Shown: piece by piece, positions 7,097 to 13,369 of the stretch
Numbering within the stretch: position 1 is the stretch's first letter
Layout of the letters: every line of letters starts with the position of its first letter
Assembly (NCBI GenBank): GCA_021769545.1
Contig: JAETSS010000010.1
Location: forward strand, 1-13,369
Direction of reading: 5' to 3'
Source of the DNA: Eubacterium sp.
GTDB taxonomy: Bacteria; Bacillota_A; Clostridia; Peptostreptococcales; Anaerovoracaceae
DNA length: 13,369 bases
Notes under the pieces: model-generated
Told to the model about the DNA's origin: nothing
The model's database searches: none
The model's input: the letters and a program-made list of their open reading frames with translations, nothing else
Program-made: the position numbers and the translations under genes

Positions 7097-9655
7097 TTAC
7101 TTTTTTCTGTCTTCAAAGCATCTGGCAAGGGTGGATGATACCTCCTTGATATCTATAGGCTTGGCCACATGTCCGTTCATGCCGTGCTCCAGACATCTCT
7201 TGATATCTTCATGGAAAGCGTCAGCCGTCATGGCTACGATAGGGATGTCCGCATCAGGTCTTTCCATAGCGCGTATGGCATCCGTAGCCTGATATCCATC
7301 CATTACAGGCATCCTGATATCCATCAGGATCGCATCGTAATAGCCTTCCTCAGACTTGCTGAACATATCGGTACACAGCTGTCCGTTTTCGGCCCATTCA
7401 AGCTCAAGACCAAGAGCCTTGAGAAGCTCGCTGGCGATCTCCCAGTTGAGCTCGTTGTCCTCTGCCACCAGTACACGTTTACCGTCAAAGTCTATTTCAT
7501 TTTTCTCCTGATGATGTTCTTCCTCGTCACCGCCTATGTACGGCTTCAAACCGTAATACAGCGTGGATCTGAACAGCGGCTTCGAAAGGAATCCGCTGAT
7601 GCCTGCCTCCCGAGCCTCCATCTCGATCTCACTGCAGTCGTAGGCCGAAATAAGGATTATCGGAACATCCTCGCCAAGCTGTCTTCGCAGCTCGCGTGCA
7701 GTCTTGATGCCGTCCATTCCCGGCAGCTTCCAGTCGAGAAGTATTATATGGTAGTCATCGTGTTTAGCATGATGCTTTGTAACCATATCGATGGCGGTCT
7801 CGCCGTCCAGAGCCCATTCCGCTCTTACACCGATGGACTTAAGCGATGCCACCGTGCTCTCGCACAGCTGCTGATCGTCGTCTACAACCAGCATGATGAA
7901 GTCAGGCAGGATCATATCCGTTTCCTGTTCGTCCGCACGCTGCATATCCAGTGTCACGCAGAACTCCGTTCCGACGCCCTGACTGCTCTTTACTTCTATT
8001 TCTCCGTCCATTGCATCTACGATATATTTCGTGATGGCCATGCCGAGTCCCGTGCCTTCCGTTCTCTGTACCCTCTTGCTGTCTTCACGGGTGAAGGATT
8101 CGAAAATGCGCTCCTGGAATTCCTCGGTCATGCCTATGCCGTTGTCCTTGACCTTTATCTTGATACGTACAAAGCCTTCTCCCTTAGGCGATTTTTCCTC
8201 ATGCAGCGATACCTCTATGGTTCCGCCCTCCGGTGTGAATTTAACCGCATTGGAAAGCAGGTTGATCAGTACCTGATTGAGACGTACGCTGTCACACAGT
8301 ACATTTTCCGATAATATGTCGTATATGAACACATTGAACTGCTGCTGCTTTTCCTTGACCTGAGGCTGTACGATGCTGACGATGCTGTCCATCACCTCTC
8401 GCAGGGAAACAAGCTCCACATTGAGAGTCATCTTACCGCTCTCGATCTTGGACATATCCAGTACGTCGTTTATGAGTCCAAGCAGATGTCTGCTGGAAAG
8501 CACGATCTTTTTCAGGCAGTCCCTGACACGTTTAGGATCGCCTATATTGGCCAGTGCAATGGACGTCATTCCTACGATGGCGTTCATCGGTGTACGTATG
8601 TCATGACTCATATTGGAAAGGAACTCGCTCTTGGACCTGCTGGCTTCCTCAGCCTGCTGTCTTGCTTCTTCAAGCTCCTCCATCTGTCTTCTGCTGAGCT
8701 TAAAATAACTCATAAACAGCAGGAACAGTATCAGCATGATTATCAGACACCCTACCATGGATATCAGCATGGTCTTGGTTCCCATATCTTCGACCACCTC
8801 GTTGAGAGGTCCGTAAGGCATCACCGTTATCAGATACCACTCCGACATCGGCAGATGAGAGCAGTATACCTGACAGAGGTTCCCGTATAACGTGATCATG
8901 GCCGAATAATCCTCGTTATTCTCCATGGCTTCACCGAGATCGTTGATATACTGTTCTATATCCTGTCCATCCACGTCTTCGTAAAGAGCCCTTACACGAT
9001 CAAAGTAATTATCTCTCGAAACGTCGGAAGTCTGTACGACGAAATCGCCGTCGCGTCGGACTACGAAGGAATATATGAGGGAATCCTCATCTTCAAGAGA
9101 AAGTGAATCGCTGATGTACTGTATCGGCAGTTTTCCTATCAAAGCTATGCATTTTTTGCCGTCCTGAGTAGTCAGCTCAAAAGGAACGCCTATAACGGCG
9201 GACTTTTCACCGGAGTCACTTACCCCTACGGATACCCTTCGTTCACCTTTTTTCATGGCTTCCATGAAGGGTCCAGGATTATATGAACCGGCCTGCTCGC
9301 CGTATATCATTTCGAAGGAGCCGTCTTCAAAGCAATACGCCAGCGAATCGAAACCGCGGACCTCTGCACTGTACTGCAGCCAGTCCCGAAGTTCTTCGCT
9401 GTCTTCATCGTTTTCCATCGGGATAGTCTCTACAAGCGTCTCAAGCTGAGTCATTCGCAGATCAACCATCGTCTCAAAGTGCTTCGAGATCCTCTCGTTC
9501 ATACCTTCCATATAAAGGTCGCCCACCTGACTGATGGTCTTATCGCTCTGTCTATTCATATAGCTTGCCATAAAGCCGAAAATGCACATGCATAAAATGC
9601 ATGCAGCTATCATCGCAACAAGCATAAACTTTGTAGTTCTCGTATGGTTATGCAT
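7097..9655 (-). CDS. membrane hybrid histidine kinase (sensor-HisKA-HATPase-REC-REC)
   Basis: Complete 852-residue hybrid sensor kinase. Two membrane segments, about 9-33 and 295-316, flank an extracytoplasmic sensor of about 260 residues, probably Cache-like. A short helical linker leads to the HisKA box SNMSHDIRTPMN with phospho-acceptor His351. The ATPase has LINLLSNAVKF (464-472), DNGIG (504-508) and GTGLG (534-538). Two receiver domains follow, with Asp641 (Lys692) and Asp779 (Lys832), both with complete active sites. Start choice: ATG 9655 has GGAGG eight bases upstream; an in-frame TTG at 9691 lies inside the HPt gene and is less likely. One base separates it from the HPt stop. It should phosphorylate the HPt protein and, through it, the c-di-GMP regulator encoded first in the operon. 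The ligand is not apparent. Confidence 0.95.
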   Translation of the reverse strand: MHNHTRTTKFMLVAMIAACILCMCIFGFMASYMNRQSDKTISQVGDLYMEGMNERISKHFETMVDLRMTQLETLVETIPMENDEDSEELRDWLQYSAEVRGFDSLAYCFEDGSFEMIYGEQAGSYNPGPFMEAMKKGERRVSVGVSDSGEKSAVIGVPFELTTQDGKKCIALIGKLPIQYISDSLSLEDEDSLIYSFVVRRDGDFVVQTSDVSRDNYFDRVRALYEDVDGQDIEQYINDLGEAMENNEDYSAMITLYGNLCQVYCSHLPMSEWYLITVMPYGPLNEVVEDMGTKTMLISMVGCLIIMLILFLLFMSYFKLSRRQMEELEEARQQAEEASRSKSEFLSNMSHDIRTPMNAIVGMTSIALANIGDPKRVRDCLKKIVLSSRHLLGLINDVLDMSKIESGKMTLNVELVSLREVMDSIVSIVQPQVKEKQQQFNVFIYDILSENVLCDSVRLNQVLINLLSNAVKFTPEGGTIEVSLHEEKSPKGEGFVRIKIKVKDNGIGMTEEFQERIFESFTREDSKRVQRTEGTGLGMAITKYIVDAMDGEIEVKSSQGVGTEFCVTLDMQRADEQETDMILPDFIMLVVDDDQQLCESTVASLKSIGVRAEWALDGETAIDMVTKHHAKHDDYHIILLDWKLPGMDGIKTARELRRQLGEDVPIILISAYDCSEIEMEAREAGISGFLSKPLFRSTLYYGLKPYIGGDEEEHHQEKNEIDFDGKRVLVAEDNELNWEIASELLKALGLELEWAENGQLCTDMFSKSEEGYYDAILMDIRMPVMDGYQATDAIRAMERPDADIPIVAMTADAFHEDIKRCLEHGMNGHVAKPIDIKEVSSTLARCFEDRKK

Positions 9656-9656
9656 G

Positions 9657-10022
9657 CTACTGACCTCCGCATTCCTTCTTGAATTCCTCAATAGCTGCCA
9701 CTGTACTCATATAGTCTTCTTTGAGCTTTTCCGTAAGCTCATCGGCCTCCGGCGTCCAGCCGTGGCGCAGTGCATCGGCCATCTTGCTGCTGGATTCCAG
9801 CAGTACGGCAAAGCTCAGGTTCTGACAAACTCCCTTTATGGTATGAGCGGCTCTGAATGCCTCCTCATAGTTTTTCTCCGCCATGGAATCGCAGAACAGC
9901 TTATAGCTCTTATCATCCAAAAATTTCAGAACAAATTTCTGTATCAGTTTTTCACTGGGAAGGCGCTTTGCTACGTCTTCATAATTACCGCCCATTGCGG
10001 CGTAACATTCCTGCAGCGTCAT
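9657..10022 (-). CDS. histidine phosphotransfer (HPt) protein
   Basis: Complete 121-residue stand-alone HPt protein. The phospho-accepting histidine is His60 in AAHTIKGVCQNLSF, which matches the HPt consensus AHxLKGxxxNLG. The rest is predicted as an all-helical bundle with no membrane segment. Its ATG directly follows the TAA of the GGDEF-containing reading frame (TAAATG), and AAGGAGG within the end of that frame gives a nine-base spacer, so the two are translationally linked. It would carry phosphate between a receiver domain of the downstream hybrid kinase and the REC domain of the c-di-GMP regulator. Operon position between those two partners supports this. It stays intact even though the preceding gene carries an in-frame stop. 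Confidence 0.93.
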   Translation of the reverse strand: MTLQECYAAMGGNYEDVAKRLPSEKLIQKFVLKFLDDKSYKLFCDSMAEKNYEEAFRAAHTIKGVCQNLSFAVLLESSSKMADALRHGWTPEADELTEKLKEDYMSTVAAIEEFKKECGGQ

Positions 10023-11396
10023 TTAGACTTCCTCCTTTTTTTCCTGCGCTATAGCTCCTTCATCGTCATTGACGAAGGAATTTGACTCCAGTTCCTGCAT
10101 CGAATCATCGTAAAACATATGCTTGCTGCGCCCTCCGCGCTTGGCGGAATAAAGGGCCTGATCCGCAGCATGGAACATAACTTCGTAATCAGCTTCTACA
10201 ACATCGCTCAGCGCTATACCCATGCTCACCGATACAGGGATCCCCTCGCAGTCTCCGGAAAGCGAGTTGAAAACACGGTTCATTATCGCCTTTATATCTG
10301 CCTTTTTATCTGCATCATATCGCATGAAGGCCAGAAACTCATCTCCTCCTATGCGTGCCACCACATCGTTGCTTCTCACGCTCTTGCGCAAAGCCGACGA
10401 TACGTGCTGCAGTACTCTGTTGCCGAATACATGTCCGTATGTATCGTTGATGGCTTTAAACTTATCAAGATCGATTATCGCCAATGTAAATTTCCCGTCC
10501 GGGGCTTCGCTTATCTTTTCATGGATACTTTTTTTGGCGGCAGCCTGATTCAAAAGTCCCGTCAACCCGTCGCATGATGCTTTCTTCTCCAGTTCCTCTA
10601 TCTTGATGTGGGAATCATGGATGTCTATGGCCTTTCCGATGAACCCCGTATATACAGGCTCCTCATCGTCCGACCATAATGCCTGAACTATTATCCTGTG
10701 CCACCTGAGCTCTCCTTTGACATGCATCTGGCACTCATAGCTTCTCATAGGATCATCAGGCGTCACATCACCGAACATCTCGCACATATTGCTATGTGCG
10801 TTTGCCTCTATAAACTGCCGTATCCTTTCATTATTTCTGGGATCTACGATGACCTCATCCATCCCCAGCTTCTTGGCTCCCCATGCCGACAGGGTCAGCA
10901 CATCCGGTACAGCCGTATATTCAAACTGTATATCCTCCGTAAGAGCGGAGAAGGAGCTGAATTTCATCCTTTCCTTATCCAAAAGCTGCAGCGAACGCTC
11001 CGATGCAAAGATCTTTTCGCTTCGGAACATCTCCCTTACAAGATTGCTGCGCACCATATTCTTGGCTTCCTCCTGTATGTTGGAAAATTCATCTTCCAAT
11101 ATGCCTTCCACGCTGCGCAGGCATTCCATAAGCAGCGGATTGAAGACGCCGCATTCGCCGTTGGTTATCATCTTTATGGCGGTGTCGTGGGAAAAGGCTT
11201 TCTTGTAGCATCGTTCGCTTGTAAGGGCATCGTATACGTCTGCCAGCGCCACTATCTGTGCGGAGATGGGTATTTCATCTCCCTTGAGTCCATCCGGATA
11301 GCCGCGTCCGTCATACCTTTCATGATGCCATCTGCATATCTGATATGCTGTCTTCACCAGCGGCTCATCATGATATGAAGGCAGATTTTCCAGCAT
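10023..11396 (-). CDS. downstream part: HD-GYP C-terminal half, PAS-like, GGDEF diguanylate cyclase
   Basis: Open frame of 457 residues from the first ATG after the in-frame TAG, four codons beyond it. Residues 1 to about 100 complete an HD-GYP domain, with HHERYDGRGYPDG at 24-36. Without the HD pair encoded upstream of the stop it would not be an active phosphodiesterase. About 150-265 is PAS-like, and about 270-430 is a GGDEF domain with DLDKFKAIND at 309-318 and GGDEF at 350-354. The product-inhibition site RSND (341-344) precedes it with the usual spacing, so this part could still make c-di-GMP. No clear ribosome binding site precedes the ATG, so translation would need reinitiation or read-through. 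It ends in TAA directly abutting the HPt start. Confidence 0.75.
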   Translation of the reverse strand: MLENLPSYHDEPLVKTAYQICRWHHERYDGRGYPDGLKGDEIPISAQIVALADVYDALTSERCYKKAFSHDTAIKMITNGECGVFNPLLMECLRSVEGILEDEFSNIQEEAKNMVRSNLVREMFRSEKIFASERSLQLLDKERMKFSSFSALTEDIQFEYTAVPDVLTLSAWGAKKLGMDEVIVDPRNNERIRQFIEANAHSNMCEMFGDVTPDDPMRSYECQMHVKGELRWHRIIVQALWSDDEEPVYTGFIGKAIDIHDSHIKIEELEKKASCDGLTGLLNQAAAKKSIHEKISEAPDGKFTLAIIDLDKFKAINDTYGHVFGNRVLQHVSSALRKSVRSNDVVARIGGDEFLAFMRYDADKKADIKAIMNRVFNSLSGDCEGIPVSVSMGIALSDVVEADYEVMFHAADQALYSAKRGGRSKHMFYDDSMQELESNSFVNDDEGAIAQEKKEEV

Positions 11397-11408
11397 GGAT
11401 GCGCCTAT

Positions 11409-12101
11409 CTAAGAATGGGTCTTCATCACTTCGAATTCTTCGTCTGTAAGCTTGCCCGGTTTATTGAGTATCTTCTCATCGATGGCGATCTTGCCTATAT
11501 CGTGAAGGGACGATGCGGTGCTTATCAGCGCTATATCCGCCTGAGTAAGTGAATAGCGGTCCGTTATTTTCTGCAGCTGTCTCAGCATCACCTGAGTGAA
11601 GGTCCGAACGTGAAGTATGTGCTTATTGCTTTCTCCGTTTCTGAACTCTACGATATGACTGAGGATGTCTACCATCATATTGCTTTGACGTTCTTTTTCA
11701 TTGACCTGATTCACTACGAGTCCTACCAGCTTCTTCTGCTTGGTGTACATGAAGATCGTATTGACGACACGGCGATGTACGATAAACGCATCAAAAGGAC
11801 GCGTGATAAAATCGGTGGCTCCCAGATCATACGCTCTTTCTACCTGCGATGAATCCGTCTCTGCAGATATCATGATCACCGGTGTATCCTCGATCCATTT
11901 TCTCTGGTTCATCACCGTCAGCACCTCGAAGCCGTCCATATTGGGCATGACGATGTCCAACAGCACTGCCGATATCCCTATGGTATATTTCTGGAGCATG
12001 GCAATGGCCTGAACTCCGTCCTCCGCCTCCATGATCTCATATTCTTCTCCAAGGATATCCGCCAGTATCGAACGGTTCATCTCGGAATCATCTACGATCA
12101 A
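11409..12101 (-). CDS. upstream part: REC domain plus N-terminal half of HD-GYP domain
   Basis: Open frame of 230 residues counted from TTG 12101; the natural start is probably further upstream near 12134, giving MSREELQKQKILIVDDS. It contains a receiver domain with VDD at 3-5, phospho-acceptor Asp49 in LLDIVMPNMDG, and TDFITRPFD where the usual switch-site lysine is Arg101. The HD motif SLHDIGKI (198-205) begins the phosphodiesterase domain, which is cut off by TAG after MKTHS. A truncated product would be a receiver with an incomplete HD domain, lacking HHE and GYP, and is unlikely to be catalytic. The expected phosphate donor is the HPt protein of the same operon. Stable translation of this fragment is uncertain. 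Confidence 0.7.
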   Translation of the reverse strand: MIVDDSEMNRSILADILGEEYEIMEAEDGVQAIAMLQKYTIGISAVLLDIVMPNMDGFEVLTVMNQRKWIEDTPVIMISAETDSSQVERAYDLGATDFITRPFDAFIVHRRVVNTIFMYTKQKKLVGLVVNQVNEKERQSNMMVDILSHIVEFRNGESNKHILHVRTFTQVMLRQLQKITDRYSLTQADIALISTASSLHDIGKIAIDEKILNKPGKLTDEEFEVMKTHS

Positions 12102-12168
12102 TATTTTCTGTTTCTGTAATTCCTCTCGACTAATGACCGATCACTTCCTTCCAAACGGAGTGTTTTAT

Positions 12169-12184
12169 CCGTCGCTGACGACGG
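12169..12184 (-). other. leader hairpin before the regulator gene
   Basis: CCGTCG and CGACGG form a perfect six-base-pair stem around the four-base loop TCAG, about 35 bases before the candidate ATT start and 18 bases before its ribosome binding site. It is not followed by a T-run, so it is not a terminator. It might affect mRNA stability or translation. Confidence 0.45.
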
Positions 12185-12226
12185 CAGGATTTCTCCATTC
12201 AGTTTTTATTATTTTCAAAATCTTTC

Positions 12227-12255
12227 TATGTTTCTGTACACATATATCGTGTCAA
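12227..12255 (-). promoter_or_regulatory. possible promoter of the signalling operon
   Basis: A perfect -35 box TTGACA lies at 12255-12250, but at 16-18 bases spacing only a poor -10 (AACATA and neighbours) is present. It lies beyond the AOR terminators and upstream of the regulator. It may need an activator, or the real promoter may be elsewhere in this AT-rich stretch. Confidence 0.3.
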
Positions 12256-12286
12256 AAAATCAGTGTTCTCAATTCGAATCGTACTA

Positions 12287-12311
12287 CAAAACCCCTTTAA
12301 GTTCAAGGGGT
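12287..12311 (-). terminator. weak third hairpin after AOR
   Basis: ACCCCTT (12311-12305 on the minus strand) pairs perfectly with AAGGGGT (12297-12291) around a seven-base loop and is followed by only a few T (GGGGTTTTG). It could be a back-up terminator or simply an RNA hairpin. Confidence 0.4.
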
Positions 12312-12325
12312 AACGCTGTTTTTTC

Positions 12326-12352
12326 AAAAAAAATTATCTCTCTGTCGATAAT
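12326..12352 (-). terminator. weak second terminator-like hairpin after AOR
   Basis: ATTATC (12352-12347) and GATAAT (12338-12333) form a six-base-pair AT-rich stem with an eight-base loop, followed directly by a run of eight T or more. The stem is weak, but the T-run is long, so it may act as a back-up stop. Confidence 0.4.
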
Positions 12353-12360
12353 GTCACTAT

Positions 12361-12393
12361 AAAAAACAACTCCCGAAAAATCCGAGAGCTGTT
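12361..12393 (-). terminator. rho-independent terminator of the AOR gene
   Basis: AACAGCTCTCG (12393-12383) pairs with CGGGAGTTGTT (12375-12365) in an 11-base-pair stem with two G-T pairs and a seven-base loop. The second arm runs into six T in a row. It lies 44 bases after the AOR stop codon. Confidence 0.88.
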
Positions 12394-12437
12394 TTTCATA
12401 TAAACAGTTGTTACTTTTATCCTCTATCTCACCGTCA

Positions 12438-13369
12438 TTACAGCAGCGACTGGATCAGTTCCTCAGGAAGAGTACCGTCGTTGTTCCAGCCCATTACCTG
12501 GTAATACTGGTCGAGCATATCTTCGAATGCTTCCGGCGGGATCACCTGTCCTTCTGCAGGACCGCTCTTGAGAGCTTCCGTAACGACTCTCTTTGGCACT
12601 GTATCGTGCTTTCTGTTGAAGCCTTCTCTCTGATTGAATGCTCTTGCTATATTGATTACTCTGATACCTGTTTCGATCATGTCGTCGGCAGTCCACTCTT
12701 TGCCTGTAACCAGAGTCATGAGCTCTGCCATTCTTTCATAGTTGCCTGTAAGGGTTCCCCAGAAGTCGCATATGCAGAGACTGAATTTAACTGCATTGGA
12801 AATCTGCAGATCCTTGACAAGCTGACCTTTTCCTTCCGGTGTATACGGAGGTATGGATGCCGCGAATACTTCTTCATTCGGTGCATATGATCTCATATGG
12901 CACGCACCTCTGTCGGAGATGGCATATGAGAGGGCCATTCCCCATGAGCCGCGTGGCTCGTACTGAGGATATTCGAGTCCCTTTACCTGCATAGCGAAGT
13001 CCATGCCGCCGAATTTCTCTGCAGCCTTTTTAACTCCGTCTGCAAGCTCTGCGCCTACGCCTGTTCTTGTAGACATTTCCTTGAGAAGTCTTATCATTCC
13101 TTCTCCGTCTCCGAATCTGATGCCGAAGTCGTGAAGTCCTTTTTCCGTCATTTCCATAGCCCAGATGATGGTGTCGCCCGCACTGATGGTGTCGAGACCT
13201 ACATCGTCTGCTACCATGTTGAATTTTACTATCGAATACGGATCTCTGATACCTGCATTAGGTCCTGCTACGGAAATGGATTCGTATTCAGGTCCTTCGC
13301 AGACAGCGTCGCCTATCTTGAGGAAGTTACCGCATCCAAGACCGCAGCTTCCGCAGCCTCTCTTGCCTT
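12438..13369 (-). CDS. aor: aldehyde:ferredoxin oxidoreductase family protein (AOR), 5' end outside window
   Basis: C-terminal 309 residues of a roughly 600-residue tungsten/molybdenum bis-pyranopterin enzyme; the frame is open to the right edge. AOR enzymes oxidise aldehydes to carboxylates, or run in reverse, with ferredoxin as electron partner in the cytoplasm. Near the visible start is GKRGCGSCGLGC, the CxxCxxxC ligands of the [4Fe-4S] cluster (visible residues 5, 8, 12). The first pterin-binding motif DDVGLD follows at 54-59. YEPRGSWGMALSYAISDRGACH (split over about 137-158) is the conserved family core. The fourth cluster cysteine is in FSLCICDF (198-200), where the usual DxxGLC motif is altered. 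It ends in TAA before a strong terminator. The MoaD and E1 genes after the signalling operon are probably its cofactor partners. The exact aldehyde or acid substrate is unknown; a divergent YdhV-like or other AOR subfamily is possible. Confidence 0.92.
   Translation of the reverse strand, partial: GKRGCGSCGLGCGNFLKIGDAVCEGPEYESISVAGPNAGIRDPYSIVKFNMVADDVGLDTISAGDTIIWAMEMTEKGLHDFGIRFGDGEGMIRLLKEMSTRTGVGAELADGVKKAAEKFGGMDFAMQVKGLEYPQYEPRGSWGMALSYAISDRGACHMRSYAPNEEVFAASIPPYTPEGKGQLVKDLQISNAVKFSLCICDFWGTLTGNYERMAELMTLVTGKEWTADDMIETGIRVINIARAFNQREGFNRKHDTVPKRVVTEALKSGPAEGQVIPPEAFEDMLDQYYQVMGWNNDGTLPEELIQSLL

Larger units (their letters stand above)
10023..12134 (-). pseudogene. REC-HD-GYP-PAS-GGDEF response regulator interrupted by in-frame TAG
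   Basis: Read across one stop, this frame encodes a single regulator of about 700 residues: REC, linker, HD-GYP phosphodiesterase, PAS-like segment and GGDEF diguanylate cyclase. The TAG at 11411-11409 falls in the HD-GYP domain, in MKTHS-stop-IGASMLENL, where family members carry an ordinary residue. The frame is the same on both sides, so one base change explains it. Upstream of the REC domain the only in-frame codons behind a plausible ribosome binding site (AAGGAAG, 12150-12144) begin with ATT at 12134; the first standard start is TTG at 12101, about 19 bases from the nearer GAGAGGA and cutting into the first REC strand. Two lesions suggest recent inactivation, but sequencing error, read-through or split translation remain possible. 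Catalytic motifs elsewhere are intact. Confidence 0.6.
12135..12437. other. intergenic region between AOR and the signalling operon
   Basis: About 300 bases with no supported gene. Read on the minus strand it holds, in order, a strong terminator (12393-12361), two weaker hairpins (12352-12326 and 12311-12287), a perfect TTGACA box (12255-12250), a six-base-pair hairpin with a tetraloop (12184-12169) and the ribosome binding site of the regulator gene (12150-12144). It is more AT-rich than the flanking genes in its central part. Confidence 0.7.

Noticed and set aside
9656..9691. Earlier TTG start for the hybrid kinase, adding 12 residues
   Set aside because: It lies inside the HPt gene without a well-placed ribosome binding site, whereas ATG 9655 has GGAGG at eight bases.
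11409..11411. TAG as a pyrrolysine codon
   Set aside because: At least five other genes here end in TAG (stops at 1038, 2174, 4096, 5350 and 9657), so TAG is an ordinary stop in this genome, and the regulator is not a methylamine methyltransferase-type protein.
12135..12260. c-di-GMP riboswitch in the leader of the c-di-GMP regulator
   Set aside because: The conserved GEMM features, such as the GACGCAAAGCC-like core and its tetraloop receptor, are not found; only a short hairpin is present.

Overview
The window looks like part of the chromosome of an anaerobic Gram-positive bacterium, probably a member of the Clostridia (Bacillota). The reasons are strong AGGAGG-type ribosome binding sites before nearly every gene, roughly balanced GC content, frequent ATA isoleucine codons, an oxygen-sensitive aldehyde:ferredoxin oxidoreductase, and a hybrid kinase/HPt/c-di-GMP signalling set of a kind common in gut clostridia. 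The genus cannot be fixed from the sequence. All supported genes lie on the minus strand, so transcription runs from the right edge to the left edge. Long plus-strand open frames are antisense shadows of these genes.

Region 1 (13369-12438): the C-terminal 309 residues of a tungsten/molybdenum aldehyde ferredoxin oxidoreductase (AOR), cut by the right edge. It is followed by a strong terminator and two weaker hairpins (12393-12287).

Region 2 (about 12134-7097): a signalling operon. The first gene encodes a response regulator with domains REC, HD-GYP, PAS-like and GGDEF, which would break down and make c-di-GMP. It carries an in-frame TAG inside the HD-GYP domain (11411-11409) and has no ATG, GTG or TTG start well placed behind a ribosome binding site. 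Two intact genes follow, a histidine phosphotransfer (HPt) protein and a membrane hybrid histidine kinase with two receiver domains. The three would form a phosphorelay: kinase, receiver, HPt, REC of the c-di-GMP enzyme. A terminator at 7075-7045 closes the operon.

Region 3 (7033-1): a molybdenum/tungsten cofactor operon behind a near-consensus promoter (ATGACA, 17 bases, TATAAT). In order it encodes a MoaD-like sulfur carrier, a MoeB/ThiF/HesA-like adenylyltransferase, MobB, MoeA, a second MoeA fused to a periplasmic-binding-protein-like domain, a SAM methyltransferase, a C_GCAxxG_C_C-type cysteine-rich protein and an AMP-dependent CoA-ligase-like protein cut by the left edge. Gaps are 1 to 35 bases, or an overlap at the last junction, so this is probably one transcript. 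The first five genes would sulfurate the pterin, insert the metal and trim or attach the nucleotide. The last three resemble a little-characterised set that I recall beside the aldehyde oxidoreductase genes of Desulfovibrio vulgaris (around DVU1553-DVU1556). They are the best candidates in the window for an undescribed function, possibly maturation or substrate supply for a Mo/W hydroxylase or oxidoreductase.

The layout suggests that the AOR and cofactor genes form a functional set, with the self-contained signalling operon placed between them. I saw no tRNA, rRNA, CRISPR array or insertion sequence.
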